Source: Lachnospiraceae bacterium (GTDB lineage: Bacteria; Bacillota; Clostridia; Lachnospirales; Lachnospiraceae). Taken from it: a stretch of 13,772 nt of DNA. The DNA lies in contig CAAFJI010000303.1 of NCBI GenBank assembly GCA_900763175.1, positions 1 to 13,772 on the forward strand, in the 5' to 3' direction. The notes under the pieces are model-generated. The model ran no database searches. It was not told the DNA's origin and was given only the letters and a program-made list of their open reading frames with translations. Positions 1-7,163 of the stretch are shown here, piece after piece (the first letter of the stretch is position 1; each line of letters begins with the position of its first letter). Position numbers and translations under genes: made by a program.

Positions 1-186
1 AAAATACTCGTCTGTGGTGCTTAGTGGGACAAACTTTTCTTCGGTCAAATATTCAAGGGAGATTTCCCGTTTCCACCTCGCCGCCAGCATACGGGCAGCG
101 TCAAAGGACGCATGGCGAATAACAATCCGGCAATAGGTATCATGGGTATAGCGGATATGTTCTTGATAGGCTTCGCATTCAGTCAT
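1..186 (-). CDS. Sigma-70-like factor of a conjugative element, N-terminal part (runs off the window)
   Basis: This is an open frame of 62 codons from an ATG at 186 that leaves the window at base 1. It begins MTECEAYQEHIRYTHDTY and continues with RMLAARWKREISLEYL. I recognise this opening as that of the small sigma-70-family factors carried by Tn1549-type integrative conjugative elements. These are thought to bind core RNA polymerase and direct expression of element genes; the DNA-binding region 4 would lie beyond the window. A GGGGGA ribosome binding site sits six bases before the ATG. Upstream (218-244) is an 11-bp hairpin. The gene follows the XRE regulator in the same direction, so it may be read together with it. 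The family call is from memory of the sequence. Confidence 0.72.
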   Translation of the reverse strand, partial: MTECEAYQEHIRYTHDTYCRIVIRHASFDAARMLAARWKREISLEYLTEEKFVPLSTTDEYF

Positions 187-217
187 GGAAAATCCCCCTT
201 TCTTCGATTATGGGAAA

Positions 218-244
218 GGGCGGCAGCATTTTCTGCTGTCGCCC
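218..244. repeat. Hairpin between the XRE gene and the sigma-like gene
   Basis: Inverted repeat GGGCGGCAGCA (218-228) / TGCTGTCGCCC (234-244), eleven pairs with one G-T wobble and a five-base loop. It lies after the XRE stop and before the sigma-like gene. The minus strand after the stem reads TTTCCC, so it is only a weak terminator candidate; it might also shape the leader of the sigma-like gene. Confidence 0.5.
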
Positions 245-341
245 CTTGATTACCCACCAGCAAGGACAGGCGGGGCTGTCAACGGTGGGCGCAGCCCATT
301 CATTTTACTGTTGACTGGCTCGTTTGGGTTTGCTATACATT

Positions 342-1382
342 TTAGCTGCGCATCTCTGCCATGAGTTCTCTAAATTCTATGCAGTCACGAACAAATGCGT
401 ATTCTTCTTTGGTGGCTAATTCGTCACAAAGTGTATCTGCCAGTCTACTTGAAAAAAGCGTAGATTCACTATCTTTTGCATTGCGGTATAGCTGACAATC
501 CTGTACATTCCACTCTTTTTTCATAGCAGGCAACATTTTTTTGAGAATGTATAAACACTCGTCTTTGTTTTTCTTATCTATGGCAAGCAGCAAATGGGCA
601 TTGTAACGCATCCACTCTGGGAAACAAAATTGACGGGTAATAGTTTTGTACATATCCGCAAAAAATTCTGCGTTGTCGTTGCATTTTTCAAGCAAAGCTA
701 TTTCAAGCATATTTATTAAGGCGGTTTGTATATCTGTAACGCCTTTAAGCACTCTGTGCTCCCATATTTTTTCTGCGTCCTCATATTTTTTTTGCTTATG
801 ATAAAGAATTGCAAGCTGTTCTTCTCTATCTATCGTTGAGAACGGTAACATATTGATTAGTTCTTCTGCTTTTGAATATTCGCCCCTGTTTCTTGCATAG
901 GAAATCAGCATACTAATTGCTGTATCTCTAATTTCGGGAATTTCATTTACAGACAGCCTTTTATAAAAAGTTTCAAAAGTTTCCCGGTATTGTTCTGGCT
1001 CTGGTACACTATAAAGGAATAATGCGCCGTCTAAATACAGCGTAGCGGAGTATAGCAGTTTATCACAAGTAGGATATTCATGTATTTTGTCGATTGCCAT
1101 TTGAAAAGCTGACATATAGTTTTGCTCTTGAACAATCTCATCAAGTTCATTTACAAAATTTTCAATTTCTATATCTGTTAAATCTTCATTGAATGATAAA
1201 AGCGTATTCAAATCAATTTTTAACAGGCGGGCAAGAGCCGGTAAAAGAGTTATATCTGGATATGTGCTGCCTTTTTCCCACTTATTTACAGCCGGGGTGG
1301 ATACTCCCAAAAGCTCGGCGATTTGTTCTTGTGTTAATGACAATTCCTTCCGTTTTTCTCGGATAATTTGATTGATTTTCAT
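342..1382 (-). CDS. XRE-family transcriptional regulator with long C-terminal helical domain
   Basis: 346-aa protein if started at the ATG at 1382, which has AGGAGG seven bases upstream; a longer frame from a TTG at 1388 would put the ribosome binding site too close. Residues 1-60 form a Cro/C1-type helix-turn-helix (RKELSLTQEQIAELLGVS, then PAVNKWEKG and a LARLLKIDLNTLL tail). The remaining 280 or so residues are helical, TPR-like, with no enzymatic motif; this layout is typical of regulators that may sense a peptide or partner protein. It has its own promoter and an 18-bp dyad over the -35 box, so autoregulation is likely. The gene is visibly more AT-rich than both the sigma-like gene to its left and the phage block to its right. 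It probably belongs to the conjugative element. Target genes are unknown. Confidence 0.85.
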   Translation of the reverse strand: MKINQIIREKRKELSLTQEQIAELLGVSTPAVNKWEKGSTYPDITLLPALARLLKIDLNTLLSFNEDLTDIEIENFVNELDEIVQEQNYMSAFQMAIDKIHEYPTCDKLLYSATLYLDGALFLYSVPEPEQYRETFETFYKRLSVNEIPEIRDTAISMLISYARNRGEYSKAEELINMLPFSTIDREEQLAILYHKQKKYEDAEKIWEHRVLKGVTDIQTALINMLEIALLEKCNDNAEFFADMYKTITRQFCFPEWMRYNAHLLLAIDKKNKDECLYILKKMLPAMKKEWNVQDCQLYRNAKDSESTLFSSRLADTLCDELATKEEYAFVRDCIEFRELMAEMRS

Positions 1383-1411
1383 AAGCAAACCTCCTTTGTG
1401 TTTATGCCTTT

Positions 1412-1440
1412 ATGATAGCAGAGTAGGCTTTAAGGAACAA
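1412..1440 (-). promoter_or_regulatory. Promoter of the XRE regulator
   Basis: On the minus strand TTGTTC (1440-1435) and TATCAT (1417-1412) are separated by 17 bases. This leaves about 20-25 bases of leader before the AGGAGG and ATG at 1382. Good match to a housekeeping-type promoter. Confidence 0.6.
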
Positions 1441-1453
1441 TAGAGCTATTGTT
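1436..1453. promoter_or_regulatory. 18-bp dyad overlapping the -35 box (probable operator)
   Basis: Perfect inverted repeat AACAATAG-AG-CTATTGTT. It covers the -35 hexamer of the XRE promoter, the expected place for a repressor operator. The likely ligand is the XRE protein itself; that part is inference. Confidence 0.6.
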
Positions 1454-1532
1454 AAATTGATGATTTACAAAATTAACCAAAAGTTAAAAACGGAATAGTC
1501 AGCTGCTGTCTATCAAATTCTTAGTTGCTACT

Positions 1533-1805
1533 TTACCACACATGAGCATTATCCCCCGGCTTCATGCCCGGCTTATCCTTGATTGGTTCGGAAGTAGCCT
1601 TTGTCAGTTCCGCATCAATAGCAGCCTGTCTCTGCAATCTCTCTATTTCCTTACCAAGTGCCACCACATCCGCTTCCATTCTTTCGTAAGTCGCATTGTC
1701 CTCTGCAGAAATCAGACCATCACTGCCCCTTCTGGAATCCAAAAATGCCTTGGCAGTTTCCCATGCTTTCTTTCTCTTTTCCATTAATTCCAATACTGTA
1801 CTCAT
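1533..1805 (-). pseudogene. HK97-type major capsid protein, N-terminal fragment only
   Basis: The frame starts at ATG 1805 (MSTVLELMEKRKKAWETA), nine bases after AGGAGG, preferred over the ATG at 1811 that is only three bases from it. Only 90 residues remain. They match the helical scaffolding (delta) domain that opens HK97-fold major capsid proteins, including the GLISAEDNATYERMEADV stretch common in these phages. A full protein would be about 380-420 residues; the shell-forming domain and its prohead protease cleavage site are absent. After KPGMKPGDN the frame reads AHVW and stops, probably into unrelated DNA. The gene follows the prohead protease, the standard order. It cannot form a capsid, so this phage block is defective on its own. 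Confidence 0.8.
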
Positions 1806-1819
1806 ATTCATTGCCCTCC

Positions 1820-2536
1820 TTATGGCTTTAACAGACTGAGCCTCTTTTCAAGCTCGCTAATGTTTACCTTTTTCTCCGGCTTTCCCGGAATCAGCTTATT
1901 AAAAAAGGAATTTGTAACAGCCGACCTTGAAAACAGGATGGCTTCCAATTCCTCTTCCTTCTCTTCTTTCTTTTCTTCCGGATTTTCCTCTTTTTCCTTA
2001 TCAAAGAGAATTTCATCCGCAAACCCTAGTTCTACAGCTTTCTTTGCATTGAACCAGGACTCTGCATCCATCAGATGTGAGATTTTCGTGCGGTTCAATC
2101 CGGTTTTGATTTCATAGGCATTCATAATGGATTCTTTGACTTCGTCAAGCATCTCGATTGCCTTTTTCATCTCTGCTGTATCTCCAATGGCTATCGTAGC
2201 CGGGTTGTGGATCATCATCATTGCCACCGGACTCATCAGCACCTTCGTTCCTGCCATTGCAATCACGGAAGCTGCCGAAGCGGCAAGACCGTCAATCTTC
2301 ACAGTCACGTTGCCTTTATAATCCATCAGCATGTTGTAGATTTGGGCAGCTGCAAACACATCACCGCCCGGACTGTTTATCCATACGGTAATGTCCCCTT
2401 CGCCGGATAACAGTTCGTCTTTAAATAACTTAGGGGTAACCTCATCCCCGTACCATGTTTCATCTGAGATTTCTCCATTTAAAAAGAGGGTTCTTTCCCC
2501 CTCATTTCTGACCCAGTTCCAAAACTTTCGTTTCAT
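1820..2536 (-). CDS. ClpP-like prohead (capsid maturation) protease
   Basis: 238 aa, starting at ATG 2536, six bases after AGGAGG. It overlaps the portal stop by four bases (ATGA), so translation is probably coupled. The fold is ClpP/S14-like: NSPGGDV at 54-60, the nucleophile in GLAASAAS (Ser87), the base in MIHNP (His110), and a probable third residue Asp157. Such proteases remove the delta domain of HK97-type capsid proteins during head maturation. Residues 180-200 form a very acidic, glutamate/lysine-rich stretch (KEKEENPEEKKEEKEEELE) that acts as a linker. The substrate, the capsid protein, lies next door but is truncated. Length is normal for the family and no damage is seen. Confidence 0.92.
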   Translation of the reverse strand: MKRKFWNWVRNEGERTLFLNGEISDETWYGDEVTPKLFKDELLSGEGDITVWINSPGGDVFAAAQIYNMLMDYKGNVTVKIDGLAASAASVIAMAGTKVLMSPVAMMMIHNPATIAIGDTAEMKKAIEMLDEVKESIMNAYEIKTGLNRTKISHLMDAESWFNAKKAVELGFADEILFDKEKEENPEEKKEEKEEELEAILFSRSAVTNSFFNKLIPGKPEKKVNISELEKRLSLLKP

Positions 2537-3843
2537 CGTAGACCTCCTCTGTTTCTATTGTCTGGTGGTTGCTGCGGTTCGGTTTCCTCTGACGTGCTTT
2601 CCGTTCTCTCTTTGGCAAATGCTCCTGCATCCTTCAGCTTCGTCATCGCACCGTTCACAAGGTACAGATTGCCACCTTCCTCTTCCGGTAATGGATTCAT
2701 ATCTTCCATTTCACGGATATCGTTGGTTGACAGCCAACCATTCTGTCTGCCGATGGCGTAACCATTCATTCTGCTCTGATAATCCCCACGGAGCAGACCG
2801 TCCACATTCAACTTTATAAAAAACTCTTTTTTCTCTTCCGGCAGAAAAAGGGATTTTTTAAGTGCCTGTTCCCATCGGATTACCCACGGGTCAAGTGTGT
2901 ATTTCACAAACTCCAAAGACTGCTGCTCAATATTAGAAAAACTGCTCTTTTCCAAATCACCGACCATATGTGGCGGTATCCGAAACAGCCTTGCAATTTC
3001 GTTAATCTGAAACTTTCTTGTTTCCAGGAACTGCGCCTCCTCCGGTGGGATACCTATCTGCTGATATTTCATCCCTTCCTCAAGTACGGCAATCTTGTGG
3101 GCATTGGTCGTTCCACGATACACTGCATTCCAAGAATCCCTTACCTTTGCCGGGTCTTTCAACACACCCGGATGCTCCAACACACCACCGGGATTTGCAC
3201 CATTAGCAAAAAAACTGGCACCATATTCCTCACAGGCCATCGTCATACCGACAGCATTCCTTGCCATTGCAATAGGTGAGTAACCGATAAGACCATCAAA
3301 TCCAAGTCCGGGAATATGAAGCACATCCTCCTGCCTTAAGATGATATCTCCCATCTTTTTCATGTTGGGATTCTCATCTGTATAACGGGAATACACATAA
3401 TACAGCACTCCATTACTGTCCCTCTCCACACTCATCTTGTTTGGAAGTAGCGGATACAGAGAAAGCACCTCGCCTTTCCCATTTCGTATGATCTGTGCAT
3501 ATGCATTTCCCCAAATTAAAAGATGACTCATCAGCGTTTCTCTGAACACAAATGAAGTCATCTCCGGGTTTGGCTCATCATGGAGCAGCGTATAAAGCGG
3601 GTGGTCACAAACAATTTCCTTCCCACCGTCTTTGTATCGATATACATGAATTGGAAGCGATGCGATTGCTTCTGACAAAATCCTCACACATGCATAAACT
3701 GCAGTAGTCTGCATGGCTGTCATTTCATTGACGCTCTTTCCGCTGGTGCTTCGTCCGAAATTGAATGTATACTCACCATTGCTGTAATTCCGTACAGGCT
3801 TATCCCTCGCCTGACCGAAACCAAACAAACTTTTTATTCCCAT
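2533..3843 (-). CDS. Phage portal protein, HK97 family
   Basis: 436 aa from ATG 3843 with a GGAGG about eight bases upstream. The portal forms the dodecameric ring at one capsid vertex through which the terminase drives DNA. Recognisable stretches are the N-terminal MTAMQTTAVYACVRILSEAIASLP, PNPEMTSFVFRETLMSHLLIWGNAY in the wing/stem region, and ARLFRIPPHMVGDLEKSSFSNIEQQ, typical of the family. The C-terminus is low-complexity and rich in E, P and Q, as is usual. It sits between the 22-aa ORF and the prohead protease, the standard head-gene order, and shares four bases with the protease. Nothing appears missing. Confidence 0.95.
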   Translation of the reverse strand: MGIKSLFGFGQARDKPVRNYSNGEYTFNFGRSTSGKSVNEMTAMQTTAVYACVRILSEAIASLPIHVYRYKDGGKEIVCDHPLYTLLHDEPNPEMTSFVFRETLMSHLLIWGNAYAQIIRNGKGEVLSLYPLLPNKMSVERDSNGVLYYVYSRYTDENPNMKKMGDIILRQEDVLHIPGLGFDGLIGYSPIAMARNAVGMTMACEEYGASFFANGANPGGVLEHPGVLKDPAKVRDSWNAVYRGTTNAHKIAVLEEGMKYQQIGIPPEEAQFLETRKFQINEIARLFRIPPHMVGDLEKSSFSNIEQQSLEFVKYTLDPWVIRWEQALKKSLFLPEEKKEFFIKLNVDGLLRGDYQSRMNGYAIGRQNGWLSTNDIREMEDMNPLPEEEGGNLYLVNGAMTKLKDAGAFAKERTESTSEETEPQQPPDNRNRGGLR

Positions 3844-3846
3844 CTG

Positions 3847-3915
3847 CTATCCCTCCAATGCCTGATTGATTGCTTCCCTTATGAGAAAGAAGCCTAATAT
3901 GCTGACCAAAATCAT
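3847..3915 (-). CDS. 22-aa hydrophobic small protein between terminase and portal
   Basis: A short frame from ATG 3915 to TAG 3847-3849. The start has AGGAGG five bases upstream, and that ribosome binding site overlaps the large terminase stop codon. The frame ends three bases before the portal ATG, and its own last codons supply the GGAGG of the portal gene. The peptide begins MILVSILGFFLI, a short hydrophobic stretch, then a polar helix-like tail (REAINQALEG). It could be a membrane-associated microprotein, or a leader whose translation couples terminase to portal. I do not recognise a family. The tight spacing and strong site favour real translation. Confidence 0.6.
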   Translation of the reverse strand: MILVSILGFFLIREAINQALEG

Positions 3916-3924
3916 GTCATCCTC

Positions 3925-5472
3925 CTAAAACACCAGAATTCCTCTGGCATCGTACACACTGCCATCACTTCCCTGATTACGGATTGCACGGTCAAGTGCC
4001 ATGACGGTTGCGACTGCAGCATCAATTTTCTCTGTGGATTTTTCTTTATCCATTTTGATATTTCCGGCAGGGTCTTGTCTGACATACACGTTATCCATCA
4101 TCCAACGGAGAACCTTATGCCCACCGTGGGCAATTCGCTCCTCAAGTGTCAGCTTCATAAGTTCCTTCGTTGGCGGACTCATATCCTTATACCCCTGCCC
4201 GAAAGGAACAACAGTAAATCCCATACCTTCCAAATCCTGCACCATCTGCGTTGCACCCCAACGGTCAAATGCAATTTCTTTTATGTGGTACTTCGTACCA
4301 AGTTCCTCTATAAATTTCTCTATAAAACCATAATGAATGACATTTCCTTCCGTGGTTTCCAGACTCCCTTCTGCCGCCCACACATCATAAGGAACATGAT
4401 CCCTTCTGACACGGAGTCTCATGTTATCTTCCGGTATCCAGCAGTATGGTAAAATGATGTATTTTTCTTCATCATTTCTTGGTGGAAACACAAGTACAAA
4501 TGCCGTGATATCCGATGTACTCGAAAGGTCTAAACCGCCATAGCAGGTTCTTCCGATAAGTTCCTCCTCATTTACGGGGAATGCACACGCATCCCATTTA
4601 TCCATCTGCATCCAACGGGTAGACTGTTTTACCCATTGGTTTAATCGAAGTTGCCGGAAGATATTCTCTTCTGCAGCATTTTCCCTTGCACTGATGTAAG
4701 CATTTCGAACCTTTTCAATATCGATGGTTTCTCCAAGGGAAGGATTGGCTTTATACCATGTGGCTTCGCTCGTCCAGTCATCCTCATCGGATGCACCATA
4801 AATCACGGGATAGAATGTCGGGTCAATTTTTCTGCCCTCTATAATGTCAACAGCTTTTTGGTGCTGTTCAAAGCAAATCGAATTTCTGTCTGTTCCGGCT
4901 GTAGTAATCAGAAAATATAACGGCTGTGTTCTGGCATCACCGGAGCCTTTTGTCATAACGTCAAAAAGTTCTCTGTTCGGCTGTGCATGAAGTTCATCAA
5001 AAATAACAGCGTGTACGTTCAGACCATGCTTGGTATATGCTTCAGCTGATAACACCTGATAGAAGCTGTTGGTCGGTTTATACACAAGCCTCTTAACCGA
5101 CATCACTGGTTTAATTCTCTTTTTCAGAGCAGGACACTGATCCACCATATCCACAGCCACATCAAATACAATAGATGCCTGTTGGCGGTCGGAAGCACAG
5201 CCATACACTTCTGCTCCCCATTCCCCGTCACCGCAGGTCATATATAATGCAATGGCAGCCGCCAGTTCCGACTTCCCATTTTTCTTCGGAATCTCACAGT
5301 AGCAGGTATTGTACTGCCTGTAGCCATTTTCCTTAACCGTACCGAATAATGTGCGGATAATCTCATCCTGCCAGGAGAGAAGTTCAAACGGAACTCCCCT
5401 CCATTTTCCTTTGGTGTGCTTCAGACAATTGATAAAGTTGACCGCATGATCCGCTTTTGTCACATCATACAT
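3925..5472 (-). CDS. terL: Terminase large subunit (packaging ATPase and nuclease)
   Basis: 515 aa from ATG 5472, overlapping the small terminase stop by one base (TAATG); GGGAGG lies upstream. It is the DNA-packaging motor and head-full/cos nuclease. The N-terminal ATPase has Walker A PKKNGKS (62-68) and Walker B VIFDELH (156-162). The C-terminal RNase H-like nuclease has its acidic residues in GGLDLSST (Asp315), AFDRWGA (Asp403) and KIDAAVA (Asp484). The family is Terminase_1, usually paired with P27-type small subunits as here. Length and motifs are complete, so the enzyme looks intact although the capsid gene downstream is not. Confidence 0.96.
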   Translation of the reverse strand: MYDVTKADHAVNFINCLKHTKGKWRGVPFELLSWQDEIIRTLFGTVKENGYRQYNTCYCEIPKKNGKSELAAAIALYMTCGDGEWGAEVYGCASDRQQASIVFDVAVDMVDQCPALKKRIKPVMSVKRLVYKPTNSFYQVLSAEAYTKHGLNVHAVIFDELHAQPNRELFDVMTKGSGDARTQPLYFLITTAGTDRNSICFEQHQKAVDIIEGRKIDPTFYPVIYGASDEDDWTSEATWYKANPSLGETIDIEKVRNAYISARENAAEENIFRQLRLNQWVKQSTRWMQMDKWDACAFPVNEEELIGRTCYGGLDLSSTSDITAFVLVFPPRNDEEKYIILPYCWIPEDNMRLRVRRDHVPYDVWAAEGSLETTEGNVIHYGFIEKFIEELGTKYHIKEIAFDRWGATQMVQDLEGMGFTVVPFGQGYKDMSPPTKELMKLTLEERIAHGGHKVLRWMMDNVYVRQDPAGNIKMDKEKSTEKIDAAVATVMALDRAIRNQGSDGSVYDARGILVF

Positions 5473-5951
5473 TAACTGCCACCTCCCTTAATCAAGAGAA
5501 GTTCCATCTCATCACTTTCTTTATCCTCAGCTGTATCTGCAACAATTCTGCTTCTCGCAGAAGGAGTAAGCCCAAACTGCTCACAAAATTTATTCATAAT
5601 CTTAAGATAGGTCTGTGCAATGGATACCTGTGGCACCTGCTGCCAATAGCCACTCGGAGTCTTCACAATCGTTCCATGCTGCGTGATAAATTCCTCTGCT
5701 TCTTTCCACCTCGCATATGCCTGACAGTATCCGGCAAAGGCAGCCATATCAATCTCCGTGAGAATCCCCAACTGCTCCAGCTGCTTGCTCATCCTCTTCC
5801 ATTCTTTTTTCGCTTCATCCTCAAGCCATGACGGACAGCGTGGTGCTTTCTTTTCAGGCTTCGGTTCGGCCGTATTAAGGCTTCTCTTGCCCGGATTGCC
5901 CTCCAACACCTTTACTGCCGTAGGCTTTGGCTTACGTCCTCTCTGTGCCAC
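5472..5951 (-). CDS. terS: Terminase small subunit, P27 family
   Basis: 159 aa starting MAQRGRKPKPTAVKVLEG, the usual opening of P27-type small terminases. I chose the GTG at 5951, eight bases after GGAGG; a GTG at 5960 overlaps that site and is unlikely. The protein binds the phage packaging site and recruits the large subunit. The basic N-terminus (RGRKPKP, NPGKR) and helical middle (EWKRMSKQLEQLGIL, AYARWKEAEEFI) fit the family. The stop shares one base with the large subunit start. A strong terminator-like hairpin (5978-6002) lies only 27 bases upstream, with no room for a promoter between, so expression must come from readthrough or antitermination. Confidence 0.92.
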   Translation of the reverse strand: MAQRGRKPKPTAVKVLEGNPGKRSLNTAEPKPEKKAPRCPSWLEDEAKKEWKRMSKQLEQLGILTEIDMAAFAGYCQAYARWKEAEEFITQHGTIVKTPSGYWQQVPQVSIAQTYLKIMNKFCEQFGLTPSARSRIVADTAEDKESDEMELLLIKGGGS

Positions 5952-5977
5952 TGTCCTCACCTCCGTTTCATAGCATC

Positions 5978-6002
5978 AAAAAAGAGCCTCCGAAGAAGCT
6001 CT
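5978..6002 (-). terminator. Intrinsic terminator just upstream of the small terminase
   Basis: Minus strand: AGAGCTTC-TTCG-GAGGCTCT (6002-5983), eight pairs with one wobble and a UUCG tetraloop, followed by six Ts. This is a textbook intrinsic terminator. It separates the accessory genes from the packaging genes. Confidence 0.8.
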
Positions 6003-6014
6003 CATCCATATAAT

Positions 6015-6188
6015 TCAATTATTTCTTAACCGCCACAAATCCAAATTGGTCGAATAATGCATGCGGATCAATCTGATATATATTTCAAATCCATCCATTT
6101 CTCCGATGTACACCTCGCCACCCAATAAGCCCTTGACTTTGAGTGCGTGGCATCTTGTGTGGTTGTAGGAAAAAATAATCTCACTCAT
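6015..6188 (-). pseudogene. Small phage protein, apparently frameshifted at an (AT) repeat
   Basis: A 57-aa frame from ATG 6188, with AGGAGG overlapping the stop of the previous gene, begins MSEIIFSYNHTRCHALKVKG. After GEMDGFEIY the annotated frame gives IRLIRMHYSTNLDL, which looks like out-of-frame sequence. Another frame continues with QIDPHALFDQFGFVAVKK and stops at 6019. Removing one AT unit from the ATATATAT run (about 6077-6084) joins the two perfectly. So this is either a slippage mutation, a sequencing error, or a phase-variable gene. The intact form would be about 55 residues. I do not recognise its function. It is the last gene before the terminator ahead of the packaging genes. Confidence 0.6.
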
Positions 6189-6200
6189 TATTCTTCCCTC

Positions 6201-6455
6201 CTAATCCCTGCTGATGCACCATGCAATGGCGTGTCCGCCATCTTCAAAATGCTTCTCTGCCTTTTCAATAAGGCTAAGTCTGCATTCGATATATCCAAGT
6301 CCAGTTTCCTCTGGAGTCTCAACAAACTCGTAAACTTCTGCGGTAAATCCGTAGTAGGTTTCGCAGGTTACAAGAACCTTTTCCCCATATTTCAAAACCG
6401 CTCCGCTTGGTCCAACCTTCATCTGTAACTTTTCCATCGTTGTAAATTCTGTCAT
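6201..6455 (-). CDS. 84-aa phage protein of unknown function
   Basis: Starts at ATG 6455 with AGGAGG nine bases upstream, reading MTEFTTMEKLQMKVGPSG. It is a compact soluble protein with alternating beta-type segments (KVLVTCETYYGFTAEVYEFV) and an acidic middle (ETPEETG). No catalytic motif or membrane segment is visible. It follows a 56-bp element shared with the upstream region of the amidoligase gene, and its stop codon is embedded in the ribosome binding site of the next ORF. I do not recognise a family; the context suggests a phage accessory gene. Confidence 0.7.
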   Translation of the reverse strand: MTEFTTMEKLQMKVGPSGAVLKYGEKVLVTCETYYGFTAEVYEFVETPEETGLGYIECRLSLIEKAEKHFEDGGHAIAWCISRD

Positions 6456-6486
6456 GGCTAATGCCCTCCTTGTTTTCTTTTGGTAG

Positions 6487-6542
6487 GTACATATTCGCTC
6501 TAAAAGTCAGATATATCCAGTCTTATCTGCCTGTAAATGTAC
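6487..6542. repeat. 56-bp element, copy 1
   Basis: Begins GTACATATTCGCTCTAAAAG and ends AATGTAC, so its ends are inverted repeats (GTACAT/ATGTAC). It has exactly the same length as the copy at 8729-8784. The first 20 bases and an internal ATCCAGT are identical; the rest differs. A CAGATA/TATCTG stem lies inside this copy. It sits just before the ribosome binding site of the 84-aa gene. Confidence 0.7.
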
Positions 6543-6570
6543 CAAACAATAAGATCGGATATTGTGTATA

Positions 6571-6747
6571 TTAGCACTCGCCTGTCAGTATAAATTTTGC
6601 ATAATCTCCCTTGTGTTCCTCAATAAAAACCACAAGTTCATAAAACTTCATCTCATCGGCAATTACCTGAACCATATTCGTGTCAAACATATTGGTTCGC
6701 CCCGTAGCCCTGACAGCAAGTATCTGCTCCTTTATTTTTTCTGTCAT
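6571..6747 (-). CDS. DUF5049-family small phage protein
   Basis: 58 aa from ATG 6747, which shares one base with the previous stop (TGATG). It reads MTEKIKEQILAVRATGRTNM, then a helical segment (VQVIADEMKFYELVVFIEEH) and DYAKFILTGEC. I recognise this from memory as DUF5049, a family of about 55-60 residues found in phages and conjugative elements of Clostridia. Function is unknown. It is the third of three tightly packed small genes (DUF4314, the 59-aa gene, this one) that probably form one translational unit. Confidence 0.78.
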   Translation of the reverse strand: MTEKIKEQILAVRATGRTNMFDTNMVQVIADEMKFYELVVFIEEHKGDYAKFILTGEC

Positions 6748-6926
6748 CAGTCCACCTCATCCCTGCACTCAGTCATTCCCAGACAAAGCTGTGTATATAT
6801 GGTGGCATATCTCTCCTGCTCGTTTCCTTCCGAACCTGCCATCGCTTTCAGGAAGAAGGCTTGTGCCTCCTCCCTTGACTGCCATGTATCCTTTTTCCCG
6901 TAGCAAATGGTTGTTATCTGCTCCAT
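6747..6926 (-). CDS. 59-aa phage protein of unknown function
   Basis: Starts at ATG 6926 with AGGAGG five bases upstream; the ribosome binding site overlaps the DUF4314 stop. It begins MEQITTICYGKKDTWQSREE and continues AFFLKAMAGSEGNEQERY, then TIYTQLCLGMTECRD. I have seen close relatives as small conserved proteins of Clostridia phages and mobile elements, without an assigned role. It is a short helical protein with three cysteines and no obvious metal motif. A different frame over the same bases (6769-6951) has no good start and is rejected. Confidence 0.78.
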   Translation of the reverse strand: MEQITTICYGKKDTWQSREEAQAFFLKAMAGSEGNEQERYATIYTQLCLGMTECRDEVD

Positions 6927-6935
6927 ATCTGCCTC

Positions 6936-7163
6936 CTAGATTTTTCTGCATCGGTCTTCCCCATAAACTACATGAAGACTGCTGCCGTTATCCCATTTAA
7001 CCATTATGGAACCTGTGTCATCCACACCCCTTACTGTTCCTTCCGTTCCAATTGGCGGTGCTTGCATATCATCCATCCGCTCAAGAACCACACGGCATCC
7101 TTTAGGATACTCATTCCGTACCTTCTCCACTTCTTCTCTGCTTGGAAATCTCATGCTACTCAT
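6936..7163 (-). CDS. DUF4314-family protein
   Basis: 75 aa from ATG 7163, overlapping the end of the cyclotransferase-like gene by eight bases, so probably coupled to it. The sequence MRFPSREEVEKVRNEYPKG, then DDMQAPPIGTEGTVRGVDD and VKWDNGSSLHVVYGEDRC, is the characteristic DUF4314 pattern. The middle looks like a small beta-barrel (SH3/KOW-like), a fold often used for nucleic acid or protein contact; that is inference. DUF4314 genes are common beside DUF5049 in phages of Firmicutes. A GGAGG lies about 12 bases before the ATG, somewhat far. Confidence 0.85.
   Translation of the reverse strand: MSSMRFPSREEVEKVRNEYPKGCRVVLERMDDMQAPPIGTEGTVRGVDDTGSIMVKWDNGSSLHVVYGEDRCRKI

Noticed and set aside
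254..282. TTGACA on the minus strand at 282-277 considered as the sigma-gene promoter
   Set aside because: At 17 bases the -10 position reads TGGTGG, not a usable -10 box.
6769..6951. 60-codon minus-strand ORF starting at 6951
   Set aside because: The 59-aa frame from 6926 has a strong ribosome binding site and recognised relatives; this one is out of frame with it and lacks a good start.
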